In this document: positions 17,234 through 26,027 of the stretch, piece by piece | Layout of the letters: each line of letters starts with the position of its first letter | Position numbering within the stretch: the first letter of the stretch is position 1 | Assembly: GCF_023897065.1 (NCBI RefSeq) | Contig: NZ_JAMHIV010000001.1 | Span: 124,001 to 188,000 of the forward strand | Source of the DNA: Crossiella sp. SN42 | GTDB lineage: Bacteria; Actinomycetota; Actinomycetes; Mycobacteriales; Pseudonocardiaceae | Length of the DNA: 64,000 nucleotides | Direction of reading: 5' to 3' | Translations under genes and position numbers: made by a program | Notes under the pieces: model-generated | Told to the model about the DNA's origin: nothing | The model's input: only the letters and a program-made list of their open reading frames with translations | The model's database searches: none

Positions 17234-19742
17234 GCAGGTCCCTCACCACGTCCTTGCCGTCGATCCTGGCATCCGACGGGACGAGGAGGATGTCCACGGG
17301 CGGCCGCGCCGGATCTCGGGCTCGCAGCCGAGTGGCGCGGTTGAACCAGGAAGCAGTGATCCGCACTCCGGGTGGGTAGACGACAAATACGCCGCGCGGG
17401 GTGAGCGCCCAGGGAGATACCGGTGCGGGGTCGACGAACAACCTGTCCCCGGCACCGAACTCGCCGACAGGACCAGCCAGGTGCCTGATCCCCCGCCGGA
17501 CGAGCGATTTCGCCAGGCGAGGGGCGATCGCCACGGGATCGGCGGCGGCAAGAACGATCAGTCCCGGGTAGGTTTCGGCCGCCGATACCAGGTCGTCGAG
17601 GTTGAGGTCTTCCTCGCCCAGTACCCACTTCTGCAAGGGGCGCGGGGCAGGATCACCGGGCGGCGCGACCCTGTCCTGCCGACACTGCGGACAGCGACCG
17701 CACTTTGCCTCAGGTGCGACCCACCGAGCCGCATCGCCGTGCCGTTGCCAGACCCGTTCATCCGGTTGGTAGGAGTCCGCGATGCCAGCACACGCGGAGA
17801 CCTCGCCCGTGACCACGCGACGCATGATGGTCAGCGATGCCTTAGATCGCTTCCACTGTTCTCGCTGCCAAGGCCTCCAGTGAACCTTCCAGAATTCCTC
17901 TTCGCCAAGGTCGGACCGGATCGGCTCGACAGCCACCCAGTCCGGTCGCGCCTCACCTTCCCCGCGCAACTCGAGGAGGTCGTCGAAGTCGACCCGGCGG
18001 TGTTCGACAGCACCCAACTCCACCAGGCCCTGCACCAGTTGCACGTTCCACTTGCGGTTGTAACTGCCCTCCTCGGCCGCACCGCTGCTGCCTTCCAGGT
18101 CAAGGAAGTGCCCGTGCGGGAGTTCCGTTCGGTGTGCCCACAGGTCGCGCCAGCGCCTCTGCGCGACCTCGGCTGACAGGACTTTCGTGGCAAGCTGTGC
18201 GGCTTGACGAAGATCCTTGGGACCGGTCAGCAGGAAGCCCGCGCACGCGTGACCGTCTCGACCGCCACGGCCCAACTCCTGGTACCACCGGTCGACGGTC
18301 TCGGGCAGACAGGCGTGCACCACGGTACGGATATGGGCGTAGTCGATGCCCAGGCCGAACGCGGAGGTGGCCACTACCAGGTCGGTACGCGCGGGTTGCT
18401 CGGGAGTGCTTCGAAGAGCGGCCAGCACCTGGGCGCGGTTGTCGTTGGTCGTCTTGCTGCTGACAACGGACAATCGTTGATAGCCGGTCTCGCGGAGTCG
18501 CGTCGCCCATCGGTCCGCATCCTCCGGACTGGTGACATAGAGAATGGCCGGACGCGGCACGTGGGCGAGAGTCTCCAAGACCTTGGCGTCCCTGTCCTCG
18601 GTGCTCCCGGACTCGGCAAGCCACACGTCGGGTTCCTGGCGCAGGGCGTTCGCCGCGATAAGCGCGGTCGGGCCAGGGGATCCAAACAACAGGTGCAGAT
18701 CGTTGAGTTCCGCTGCGCCAAGAGTCGCGCTGAGCAGCAGGGTCACCGGGAGCCGGACGGCCGCCGACTTCGCTTCGTCCAACAACTCTCGCCTGAGACT
18801 GGCCAGGGTACGAAACTCCGGCCGGAAGTCGCGTCCCCACTGGGTGACCAGATGAGCTTCGTCGATGACCAGCCCGCTGAGGCGGCCGCGTCCCGCGGCC
18901 TGCTTCAACGTATGGCTCAGCGACCGGGTCACCGACTCCGGCGAAGTCACCAAGATGCGCTGCCTGCCCTCAGTGACCGCGAGGCGAATGCGCTGCCTCG
19001 TGTCCTCAGGGGTATCGGCGGTCCAGGCGAATACGAGGTCGTCTCGGTTGATCCGCTCGTTCCGGCTCGCATAGTGGTCGCGGAACCGTCGCTCGAAGTC
19101 CTGCGCCAACGCTACGGTCGGCACGACGATGAGGCAGACGCTGTACTTCCATCGCTCGGCGAGACACAGGGCGACCTCGGTCTTGCCGGAACTGGTCGGC
19201 AGCATCGCGGTGATCGTGCTACCCGGAGCTGCGGTCATCGCGGCGCGCACGGCAGCCTGCTGGCCGGGTGTCCGGTACGACGTGAACCCGGTGATGTCAA
19301 AGAAGAACGGATCGGCAGGGAGGCCGGCTTGACTGAAGCGGGCCTCACCGGGAGTACCGGCGAGCGCAGCGCCGTCTGGTCCGCCGCTGTGCTTGTCGGC
19401 AGTGTCAGCAAGCCAGGTGGGCTGCCACGCCATCGCCTGCCAGTGGTCCGGGGTGCGCTCGACCAAGTCCGCCGCCTTCGCCGCCCGTAGCCGAGAGGAC
19501 AGGCTGGGTGAGGTGATCACGTGCTCCAGCCGGTTGTCCGCCCGGCTCCACCGGCGTACCAGGTGCCGGATAAGGACAGCGACGTCCAGATCACTCCCGT
19601 CGTCCGGCACGCGACACAGATGGGCGACCCGCGAGTACAGGTCGTCCGTGAAGGAGTCCGCGCCGGTTGCAGGATCCAGCAGGACCGCACGGAGTTGGTC
19701 TTCCTCAAGGGGGCGCAAGGACTTGGTCGCCGATCGCCTCAT
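17190..19742 (-). CDS. dpdF: DpdF, RecQ-like DNA helicase of the Dpd system
   Basis: About 850 residues. After a 150-residue N-terminal extension come the superfamily 2 motor motifs: PTSSGKTEV (Walker A, about residues 182-190), LVIDEAHLVTQWGRDFRPEF (DEAH box with the RecQ-type 'aromatic-rich' WGRDFRPEF loop), SATLGA (motif III), and ELGRGGRDGHACAGFLL (motif VI, RecQ style QxxGRxGRDG). A four-cysteine cluster CGRCPQCRQD near residue 680 follows. These features together support the RecQ-like DpdF. ATG 19742 overlaps the stop of dpdE (ATGA), which decides the start over a GTG 30 bases upstream. It probably unwinds or translocates on target DNA. Confidence 0.9.
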   Translation of the reverse strand: MRRSATKSLRPLEEDQLRAVLLDPATGADSFTDDLYSRVAHLCRVPDDGSDLDVAVLIRHLVRRWSRADNRLEHVITSPSLSSRLRAAKAADLVERTPDHWQAMAWQPTWLADTADKHSGGPDGAALAGTPGEARFSQAGLPADPFFFDITGFTSYRTPGQQAAVRAAMTAAPGSTITAMLPTSSGKTEVALCLAERWKYSVCLIVVPTVALAQDFERRFRDHYASRNERINRDDLVFAWTADTPEDTRQRIRLAVTEGRQRILVTSPESVTRSLSHTLKQAAGRGRLSGLVIDEAHLVTQWGRDFRPEFRTLASLRRELLDEAKSAAVRLPVTLLLSATLGAAELNDLHLLFGSPGPTALIAANALRQEPDVWLAESGSTEDRDAKVLETLAHVPRPAILYVTSPEDADRWATRLRETGYQRLSVVSSKTTNDNRAQVLAALRSTPEQPARTDLVVATSAFGLGIDYAHIRTVVHACLPETVDRWYQELGRGGRDGHACAGFLLTGPKDLRQAAQLATKVLSAEVAQRRWRDLWAHRTELPHGHFLDLEGSSGAAEEGSYNRKWNVQLVQGLVELGAVEHRRVDFDDLLELRGEGEARPDWVAVEPIRSDLGEEEFWKVHWRPWQREQWKRSKASLTIMRRVVTGEVSACAGIADSYQPDERVWQRHGDAARWVAPEAKCGRCPQCRQDRVAPPGDPAPRPLQKWVLGEEDLNLDDLVSAAETYPGLIVLAAADPVAIAPRLAKSLVRRGIRHLAGPVGEFGAGDRLFVDPAPVSPWALTPRGVFVVYPPGVRITASWFNRATRLRARDPARPPVDILLVPSDARIDGKDVVRDLRALDANIALQILGD

Positions 19743-22700
19743 GACGCCGGCCAGAGCACGACCCCGCCACATGCGACGACCGACACTGCCGGGCGGATGA
19801 TGCCTTTCACGAGCGCCGCACCCAACGCCTCCTCCCGATCCATGTCGTGCTTGGCACCCTCCCGCTCAGCTGCCGTGGGCAACCGGTGCGACCGGGCTAG
19901 CAGGACTTTGAGTCGGGCGTTGACTTCCACCTCGGCTCGCCGCGCGGCCTCGGCTGGACGTTCAGTCAGCCCTGGATGCGCACGCAGGTGTTGCTCGGCG
20001 AACTGGTAACTTGCCCGGCACTGGCCTGCCCAGTCCGGCAACGCACCCAGCACATGGGCCCAGTTCGGCCCACGCAGCACGTGGTCGGCGCCCTCGGTGA
20101 ACGGCGTGTCGAGCACATCGGCGGCCAGGCGCGGATTGGCCACGCCATCGATGCTGGTCCAGGTTCGAATGACCTCCGGGGGAAGCAGTGCGTCACCTCG
20201 CCTGCGCAGGCGTCGTCGGACCGCAGGGGTCTCCGCGTCGAGGTGCGCCGCGTCGAACTCCACCAAGAAGTCACAGGCCAACCACAATTCGGGGAGTTCT
20301 ACCGCACTGGTCTTGCGGACGATCGCCCTGGTACGGCCACGTTCGTCCATACGCAGGTGCTGATCGAGCCAATCCACCAATGGTTCGCCGATGCGTAACA
20401 ACGGTTTCCGCTCGGACACCGCCACATCCCGAGCGTAGGCGCGTGAAGTGCCGAGGAGCGGAATGACTTCTTGGGAGGCGGCCTCGGAGAGTCCGGGCAC
20501 CCGGCGGGCTTGAGCGTGTCCGGACTTGCCGTTGCCGACCTCGAACCGCACCAGCCCATCCGGCTTCCCGTCGACGGGCTTGAGCCAGATCCCGCCCCGC
20601 CGTGACGAGGTCAGTCGTTTGAAAGCCGCACGAAGTCCGGCGGCGTCGTCGTCGGTCGCAGTCAACTCGGCCATCCCGGCGTCGTCGAAGTCGGTAGCGG
20701 TGGTGACCGACTCCAATTCCTCCAGCAAGTCGACCTGTTCCCGTTCGTTCTCGAAGTCCGTCCTCAGCGCTTGCAGGTCGGGGGCCAGTGCCTGGCTGCC
20801 GCGCTCGATCAAGGAGTCGATCATGTCGGCCCGCATGCGGTTCAGTCTGATTTGCAGTGTGGCCACCGAATCGGCGAAGATCCCGACTCCGTCACGAAGC
20901 AACTCGACCTGCCGCGTCTGCCAGTCGCTGTCCGGCTCCTCGAACACCACCACCTCGGCCCGATCGCCGCGTTCGGTGAACCGGTCGAGTCGACCGATCC
21001 GCTGCTCCAACCGGTTGACGTCCAGCGGCAGGTCCAGATTCACCAGCACTTGCGCCCGCTGCAGGTTCCGGCCCTCCTCCAGGGTGAAGTCGCCGACGAG
21101 CACCTGCACGACCCTAGACTCCAGAAAATCCTCCACCGCGGTGTTCCGGTCCAGCCGGGACATGTTGACCAGGTGACCGCGGACCTTGCCAGCCCATCGG
21201 TCGGACGCTGCCGCCAGAAAGTCCGCGACGACGGCCGTTGCAGTACCGACGACCACGACCTTATGCCCGTCGCGCACCCGATCGTCGACAACGTCGAGCG
21301 CCGTTCGCTGCCTTGTTCCGATGTCCGCCATGGCGAGTCGCGCAGCGGTTCGCTCTGCGAGGGCACGCAGGTGGGCGGGTGGGCCGGCCGCCGGGTCCAC
21401 TGCCAAGTCATTCCGAAGGTAGTGCGCCAACGCCTGCGGTCCGGCCAGGGCGACGTTCACCACCTTCGCGAACTCCTCGCCATCGTCCGAACCGGTCCAC
21501 CGTTCCCGCAGGCTTTCCAAATATTGGTCAGCGATCTCTCGAGCCGGGTCGGCGAGTTGGATGTAGGTTGCCCGCCGTCCGGCGACCGGGTAGCCGCGCG
21601 CGGACTCGCCGCCCCGGCGGTGGCGGATCATCCGCCTGCTGATCCGATAGGTCTCCCGGACGTACTCAGCCAAGGTCCGCCATACTTCGATGTCCGATTC
21701 ATCGGCTGCGCGACACTGTTGCGCCATCCGGGCGAAGACCTGATCCGATCCGTGCAGCGACTCCAGATCTGCGAGAGCGTTGCGGCGCTGTCGGGGTGTG
21801 GCGCGCCGCAGCCCCAGCACGCGCACACTGTTGGCCGAGGACGCACGGTGCTCCATCCGCTCTCGCAACGCCGTCTCGTCGGCGATGGGGAAGGCGACCG
21901 GGTCGATAAGGTTCAACAGCCCCAGGAAGGTCGTCAGGTCGCCCCGCATTGGGGTAGCCGACAGCAACAGCAATGCACGGGTGCGCTGCAGCAACTCCCA
22001 TATCCTCGGGGCCTCCCGCAGTGGACGGATCGTCTTGTGCGCTTCGTCGACGATCACTAAGCCGTAGCGGCCCAGGTCCTTTCGGTGGGGAAGTTCCTCG
22101 TGCCGAGTGATCAGAACTCGGCGCTGCTCGATGGCAGTGCCGAGAGCCAAGCGCTCGGTCAGTTCCTCCTGCCATTGCTCAACGAGCGTGGCCGGCACAG
22201 ACACCAGTGCAACCATCTTGGGATCGTCGAGCAGCAACTGCCGTAGCACGAGTCCAGCCTCGATGGTCTTGCCCAATCCGACCTCGTCAGCAAGCAGATA
22301 GCGCATGACCGGGTCGCCGAGCACACGGGCCGCGGTGTCCAGCTGGTGCTGGTAAAGCTTGATCGGTGCGGACATCGCAGCGGTCAGGCCCCGGGAGGCA
22401 CCGCGTTGGCGGACCAAGTGCTCGAAGAAGTCTCTGCGGGTCGTGTAGTACTCGGGAGAGTCGCAGAGTCCGGTCGCCAACGCCTCGACCGGGTCACACA
22501 GCGGCCTGTTCCAACGCACCATCAGGCGAGCGCCCGGTAGTCGCACATCCGTACCCGACCCGCTGACCCGAACCCAGTACTCGCTGAAGCCAGTTTGCGC
22601 GACGATCTCGGCCGCGACCCAACCGTAGTGGGCACCCTTGATCCACACCGGGGTGCCGAGCGAGAACCTGGGAAAAGTGATCTGCTCAAGCGGGACGACG

Positions 22701-22870
22701 ACCCGCTTTTCCGCCACTCCAGGTATATCGACGTAGACGACCTGCGCACCGTTCGGAAGCTTCGCTTTGCAGAACCCGAAGCCTAGACCGTTACCTTCGA
22801 CTTGGACCCAGTTCCCGACATATCTGCTCGATGGCGAACTCTTCAGCAAACCCGCGCGCCCGTTCGACAT
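19739..22870 (-). CDS. dpdE: DpdE, SNF2-family helicase-like ATPase of the Dpd system
   Basis: First gene of the dpd operon, 1043 residues. The N-terminal 160 residues include small beta-barrel-like segments (FSLGTPVWIKGAHYGWVA) as in RapA/SNF2 proteins. The motor follows: ADEVGLGKT at about residues 194-202, LVIVDEAHK (DEAH at 275-278), SATPMRG (motif III), and QRIGRLDRFT (motif VI). The DEVGLGKT and QRIGRLDR motifs are diagnostic of the SNF2/RapA group. It would be a DNA translocase acting in restriction of DNA that lacks 7-deazaguanine. ATG 22870 is preceded by an unusually perfect ribosome-binding site. The operon order from here is E, F, G, H, I, J, K, D. Confidence 0.9.
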   Translation of the reverse strand: MSNGRAGLLKSSPSSRYVGNWVQVEGNGLGFGFCKAKLPNGAQVVYVDIPGVAEKRVVVPLEQITFPRFSLGTPVWIKGAHYGWVAAEIVAQTGFSEYWVRVSGSGTDVRLPGARLMVRWNRPLCDPVEALATGLCDSPEYYTTRRDFFEHLVRQRGASRGLTAAMSAPIKLYQHQLDTAARVLGDPVMRYLLADEVGLGKTIEAGLVLRQLLLDDPKMVALVSVPATLVEQWQEELTERLALGTAIEQRRVLITRHEELPHRKDLGRYGLVIVDEAHKTIRPLREAPRIWELLQRTRALLLLSATPMRGDLTTFLGLLNLIDPVAFPIADETALRERMEHRASSANSVRVLGLRRATPRQRRNALADLESLHGSDQVFARMAQQCRAADESDIEVWRTLAEYVRETYRISRRMIRHRRGGESARGYPVAGRRATYIQLADPAREIADQYLESLRERWTGSDDGEEFAKVVNVALAGPQALAHYLRNDLAVDPAAGPPAHLRALAERTAARLAMADIGTRQRTALDVVDDRVRDGHKVVVVGTATAVVADFLAAASDRWAGKVRGHLVNMSRLDRNTAVEDFLESRVVQVLVGDFTLEEGRNLQRAQVLVNLDLPLDVNRLEQRIGRLDRFTERGDRAEVVVFEEPDSDWQTRQVELLRDGVGIFADSVATLQIRLNRMRADMIDSLIERGSQALAPDLQALRTDFENEREQVDLLEELESVTTATDFDDAGMAELTATDDDAAGLRAAFKRLTSSRRGGIWLKPVDGKPDGLVRFEVGNGKSGHAQARRVPGLSEAASQEVIPLLGTSRAYARDVAVSERKPLLRIGEPLVDWLDQHLRMDERGRTRAIVRKTSAVELPELWLACDFLVEFDAAHLDAETPAVRRRLRRRGDALLPPEVIRTWTSIDGVANPRLAADVLDTPFTEGADHVLRGPNWAHVLGALPDWAGQCRASYQFAEQHLRAHPGLTERPAEAARRAEVEVNARLKVLLARSHRLPTAAEREGAKHDMDREEALGAALVKGIIRPAVSVVACGGVVLWPAS

Positions 22871-22876
22871 GGTGAC

Positions 22877-22885
22877 ATCACCTCC
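22877..22885 (-). promoter_or_regulatory. Near-perfect ribosome-binding site of dpdE
   Basis: The minus strand reads GGAGGTGAT, complementary over nine bases to the 3' end of 16S rRNA, six bases before ATG 22870. This fixes the dpdE start and implies strong initiation for the first gene of an otherwise coupled operon. Confidence 0.85.
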
Positions 22886-23257
22886 ATCCTAGCCACTGGA
22901 CCTGCGGTTCACCGCCGAGGGTCCGCAGGGGAAACGGAGCGCGGATAGGTGGACCACCGAGTTCCGCTATTCGTCGTGCCCGTGCGGACGATCTTCACGT
23001 CGTAGGTCGCCGGCGGTTCGTTACGGACAGATCGCTGATGCCGATAACATTCGGCGAACATGCTGGCCACAGCACGTCGGATTGCCGCGGACTCCGCGAA
23101 GTGCACGACCCGTCGTTCGCCCCGTCCCTCCACGGTGCCGCATCGGCGTGGGGCGGTTTCCGCGACGGAGGGGCTCAGCACCGGGCACGTCGACCTACAG
23201 GAACGAGTCCACGTCCTGCTGCCCCTCGAATGCGGGAGCGGGTCCAGAGCCGAACTA
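22886..23257. other. Upstream region of the dpd operon, no supported gene
   Basis: The dpd promoter should lie here, but I see no convincing -35/-10 pair. A minus-strand frame that could start at ATG 23061 and ends at 22909 would give about 50 residues (including YDVKIVRTGTTNSGT), but it has no recognisable family and may be a remnant of the decayed genes further upstream. Confidence 0.4.
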
Positions 23258-23467
23258 CTTGTGCGCGGTGCTGAGCTCGTAGCCCGCCTCCCGACCGCGG
23301 CGCGCACCTCCGCGAGGTCCAACGCCCGGCCGCTGGTCACCGTGACCGCGCGGTCTCGACGTGGGCCGAGACGGCGGTGACACCGGCGATGCGTTCGATC
23401 TCCTCGGTGACGAAGCCCGCGCAGTGCCGCACGCCATGCCGCTGACGATGTAGGTGCTTTCGACCAA
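23258..23467 (-). pseudogene. Frameshifted heavy-metal-associated (CopZ-like) domain gene
   Basis: A complete HMA domain can be rebuilt only by switching frame three times on the minus strand: STYIVSGMACG (to about 23428), then HCAGFVTEEIERIAGVTAVS (23426-23340), then AVTVTSGRALDLAEVRAAV (about 23349-23293), then EAGYELSTAHK. The metal-binding motif GMxCxxC is split by the first break. Intact versions are copper chaperones that hand Cu(I) to P-type ATPases. No copper ATPase or CsoR gene is adjacent, so this is an isolated remnant. Confidence 0.7.
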
Positions 23468-23499
23468 CTCGCGGCGACGGCGTTGACTGGAACGGTGCG

Positions 23500-23726
23500 G
23501 GTGAGCATGTGCGCCGTGCAGGGTGTAACGGGCGGCGAGCCGGTCGCCGTGCGCCAGGGCCTCGTACACCTCCATCCCGGCTACTGGGGTGGTGCTTGCG
23601 CACCGGACGGGTGTGCGCGATCAGCTTGTCCCGGTCCATCCGGTGCCCGTCGGTGACCTGGACACCGGGCCGGGCGGAAGTCCAGCGGGAGGCGGCAAGA
23701 GCACTGCACACCAGCCTGTCCGGGTC
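23500..23726 (-). pseudogene. Remnant of a SnoaL/NTF2-like protein
   Basis: Directly upstream of the HMA remnant on the same strand, one frame gives SALAASRWTSARPGV and MDRDKLIAHTRPVRKHHP (about 23726-23588), and after a frame change the text continues MEVYEALAHGDRLAARYTLHG (23575-23513). The AHGDRLAARYTLHG strand is typical of small NTF2-fold proteins (SnoaL-like cyclases or ketosteroid-isomerase relatives). Both ends are missing. The family call is moderate; the broken state is clear. Confidence 0.5.
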
Positions 23727-23811
23727 TTCGCCGCCGCCGTGCGCCTTCACATGCCGAGACCGGTACCGTACTCTCCGTAACGGAGATGGCACCGTCTGGG
23801 CCGGGGAACCT

Positions 23812-24559
23812 GTGGAGGCCGGGGACACGATCGCGGGCCGTTACCGGCTGCTGGTGCGGATCGGCGCCGGTGGCATGGGTGTGGTGTGGCGGGCCATGGA
23901 CCGCGAGCTCGGCCGGGAAGTGGCGGTGGAGCACGCGCTGGTCGATGACGCGCGCAGGCTGGAAACCGAGGCGCGGACGGCTGCCTCGCTCGCGCATCCG
24001 CACATCGTCACGGTGTACGACATGGTGGTCGGGACGCCAGGTGCTGGCCGGTGATGGAGTACGTGCCCTCCCGCAGCCTCGCCGAGATCGTCGCCGCGAA
24101 CGGGCCGCTGCCGCCCGCGCCGGTGGTCGAACTGGGCACCAGATCGCCGGCGCGCTCAGCGAAGTGCACGCCCGCGGGATCGCGCACGGGGACGTGACCC
24201 CGCACAACATCCTGGTCACCACGGACGGGGTGGCCAAGCTGGCCGACTTCGGCATCTCCCGCGCGCTGTGGAGCGATGCCGCCCAGACCGCGGCGGGTCG
24301 GCCCGCGGCAAGCCCGCCTACCTCGCGCCCGAGGTCGCCAGGGGCGGGGTCGCACAGCGCGCCCCGGACGTGTTCTCCTTGGGCGCCCACCTGTTCTACG
24401 CGACCGAGGGGCGTTCGCCGCTGGGCACGGCGGACAACCCGATGACGTGGGAGTGGCGCTCCGGCAGCGGCCACCTCGACACCCCGGCCAGCGCAGGGGC
24501 TGCTCAACGCCGCCGCGCTGAGCGGGTTCGGCGAGCCGGACCTGGCCGTGCCGGGGTAA
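23812..24559 (+). pseudogene. Broken serine/threonine protein kinase
   Basis: A Pkn-type kinase domain read in three or more frames. Frame one (GTG 23812) gives GRYRLLVRIGAGGMGVVWRA, the glycine loop, then REVAVEHALVDDA, where the family's catalytic VAVK lysine is replaced by Glu. Near 24040-24140 the frame changes, and the second frame gives EVHARGIAHGDVTPHNILV (catalytic loop) and KLADFGISRAL (DFG). After about 24300 the first frame returns with GKPAYLAPEVARGG (activation segment/APE) and DVFSLGAHLFYATEG, and a last shift near 24490 leads to a stop at 24557. No membrane segment or sensor domain follows. The lost lysine plus three shifts argue for true decay rather than isolated sequencing error. 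Confidence 0.75.
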
Positions 24560-24569
24560 TCAGCGCCGC

Positions 24570-25946
24570 TCATCCCCGGCAGATCCGCCACTCCTCGGAC
24601 GTCAGCGGTGGTTCGGTCAAGGCCGGGCGACCCGGGCCGAGGAGAGCGCCGAGCAGGACCCGCGGTGCCAGCAGCCGCAGCGGGGACGCGGAGAGGGTGT
24701 AGACGTCGAACTGTGCGGCGGCCACCGCGGGACGTCCGGTGGCCGCCCAGGAGAGGCGGTCCAGGAATGCCTGGCGAAGTCCGGCGAGGCGGCCGGGGCG
24801 GGGCCCGATGGTGTTGGGGTAGCGGAGGTCCTGGCTGGTGGCCATTGCCCAGGCCAGGTCCGCTTGGCGTGCGACGGCGCGTTGGATGATCGGGCCGCCG
24901 CGGTGGATTCCGTTGTGTCGCAGGCCGCTGCGGAGGGCGAGGGCGCCGCGGGCGGCGATGGCCATGCCGTGGCCGTAGACGGGGTTGACGGTGCAGGCGG
25001 CGTCGCCGAGCACGACAAAGCCGGTGGGCCAGGGCTTGATGCGTTCGTAGTGCCGTCGGCGGTTGCCGGGTATGCGGTACTGCTGTGGCGCGGTCAGCGG
25101 TTCGGCGTGGGCGATGAGGTCGGCGATGACCGGGTGCCGGAGGTCTCTGGCGAAGCGGGCGAAGCCCTCGTCGTCGACCGGCGGCTTGGCTGAGCGCGGG
25201 CCGACCAGCGTGACGATCCAGCGGTGGTCCTCGATGGGCAGCAGGACACCGGCTTGCAGCAGCGGGCTGACTGTCGGGTCGGAGGCGATGTTGATCTCGG
25301 GGAAGTTGTGCCTCGCGCCTTCGGGAGCGCGGTAGAAGCGGGTGGCGTAGAAGATGTCCGGGTCGATCTTCTCTTCGGTGACCGCGGGCAGACCGAGGTC
25401 GGCGAGCCAGCGCGGGGCGCGGGAAGTGTTCCCGGTGGCGTCGATGACGAGGTCTGCGTTGAGGTGGTCGATGGCCCCGGTGTCGCGGTCGCGTAGCCGT
25501 GCACCGGTGATCCGCTGGGCGTCGCCGAGGAGGCCGATCGCCTCGGTGCCCTCGCGGACCGCGATCTTCTTGTCCCGCAACACTTTCTCGCGGACTACCC
25601 AGTCGAGCAAGGCGCGGGAGCAGCTGATCAGGAACTGGGCTTCGTCGAAGCGCCGCAGCCAGCCGCGGGAGGCCAGGGCCAGGAACCGGCTCGGCAGGCC
25701 GATGCGCTGGGCGCCGTGCGCGATGAGGGTGTTGATGGTGCCCGGCAGCAGTTGGTCGATCGCGTGCGCGCCGCCGGCGATCAGCACGTGCGTGTGGCCG
25801 GCCTGGGGGATGCCTCGGCGCTCAAGGGGCCCGTCCGGTAACCGGTCGCGTTCGATGATGGTGACCTGGTCGGCGAAGCCGGTGAGCGCGGACGCGGCGA
25901 GCATCCCGGCCAGCCCGCCACCCAGGACCACCGCGTGGATATTCAT
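24570..25946 (-). CDS. FAD-dependent oxidoreductase/monooxygenase
   Basis: A 458-residue flavoprotein. The N-terminus has the FAD dinucleotide fold VVLGGGLAGMLAASAL (GxGxxG) ending in the acidic ribose-binding IIERDRLPDGP. A second FAD contact, VLGDAACTVNPVYGHGM, is the GD motif of the p-hydroxybenzoate hydroxylase / geranylgeranyl reductase superfamily. The middle binds an unknown, probably hydrophobic, substrate. Actinomycete relatives are often annotated as squalene-epoxidase-like or 2-polyprenyl-6-methoxyphenol hydroxylase-like, without known role. The gene is divergent from the transglutaminase-like gene, with an 81-bp shared promoter region. Confidence 0.85.
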   Translation of the reverse strand: MNIHAVVLGGGLAGMLAASALTGFADQVTIIERDRLPDGPLERRGIPQAGHTHVLIAGGAHAIDQLLPGTINTLIAHGAQRIGLPSRFLALASRGWLRRFDEAQFLISCSRALLDWVVREKVLRDKKIAVREGTEAIGLLGDAQRITGARLRDRDTGAIDHLNADLVIDATGNTSRAPRWLADLGLPAVTEEKIDPDIFYATRFYRAPEGARHNFPEINIASDPTVSPLLQAGVLLPIEDHRWIVTLVGPRSAKPPVDDEGFARFARDLRHPVIADLIAHAEPLTAPQQYRIPGNRRRHYERIKPWPTGFVVLGDAACTVNPVYGHGMAIAARGALALRSGLRHNGIHRGGPIIQRAVARQADLAWAMATSQDLRYPNTIGPRPGRLAGLRQAFLDRLSWAATGRPAVAAAQFDVYTLSASPLRLLAPRVLLGALLGPGRPALTEPPLTSEEWRICRG

Positions 25947-25994
25947 TCACACAGTAAATAGCAATACTTCCGGCCAGCTGCCTCCGAATATGGC

Positions 25995-26023
25995 GAATTA
26001 ACCCCGATAGCCGCTACGGTCAA
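25995..26023 (-). promoter_or_regulatory. Divergent promoter region of the FAD monooxygenase and transglutaminase-like genes
   Basis: On the minus strand TTGACC (26018-26023) and TAATTC (25995-26000) are separated by 17 bases, a good sigma-A-type match for the monooxygenase gene. On the plus strand TACGGT (26015-26020) ends seven bases before ATG 26028, a position typical of leaderless actinomycete genes. The two elements overlap, so initiation in one direction may exclude the other. Confidence 0.5.
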
Positions 26024-26027
26024 CCGC

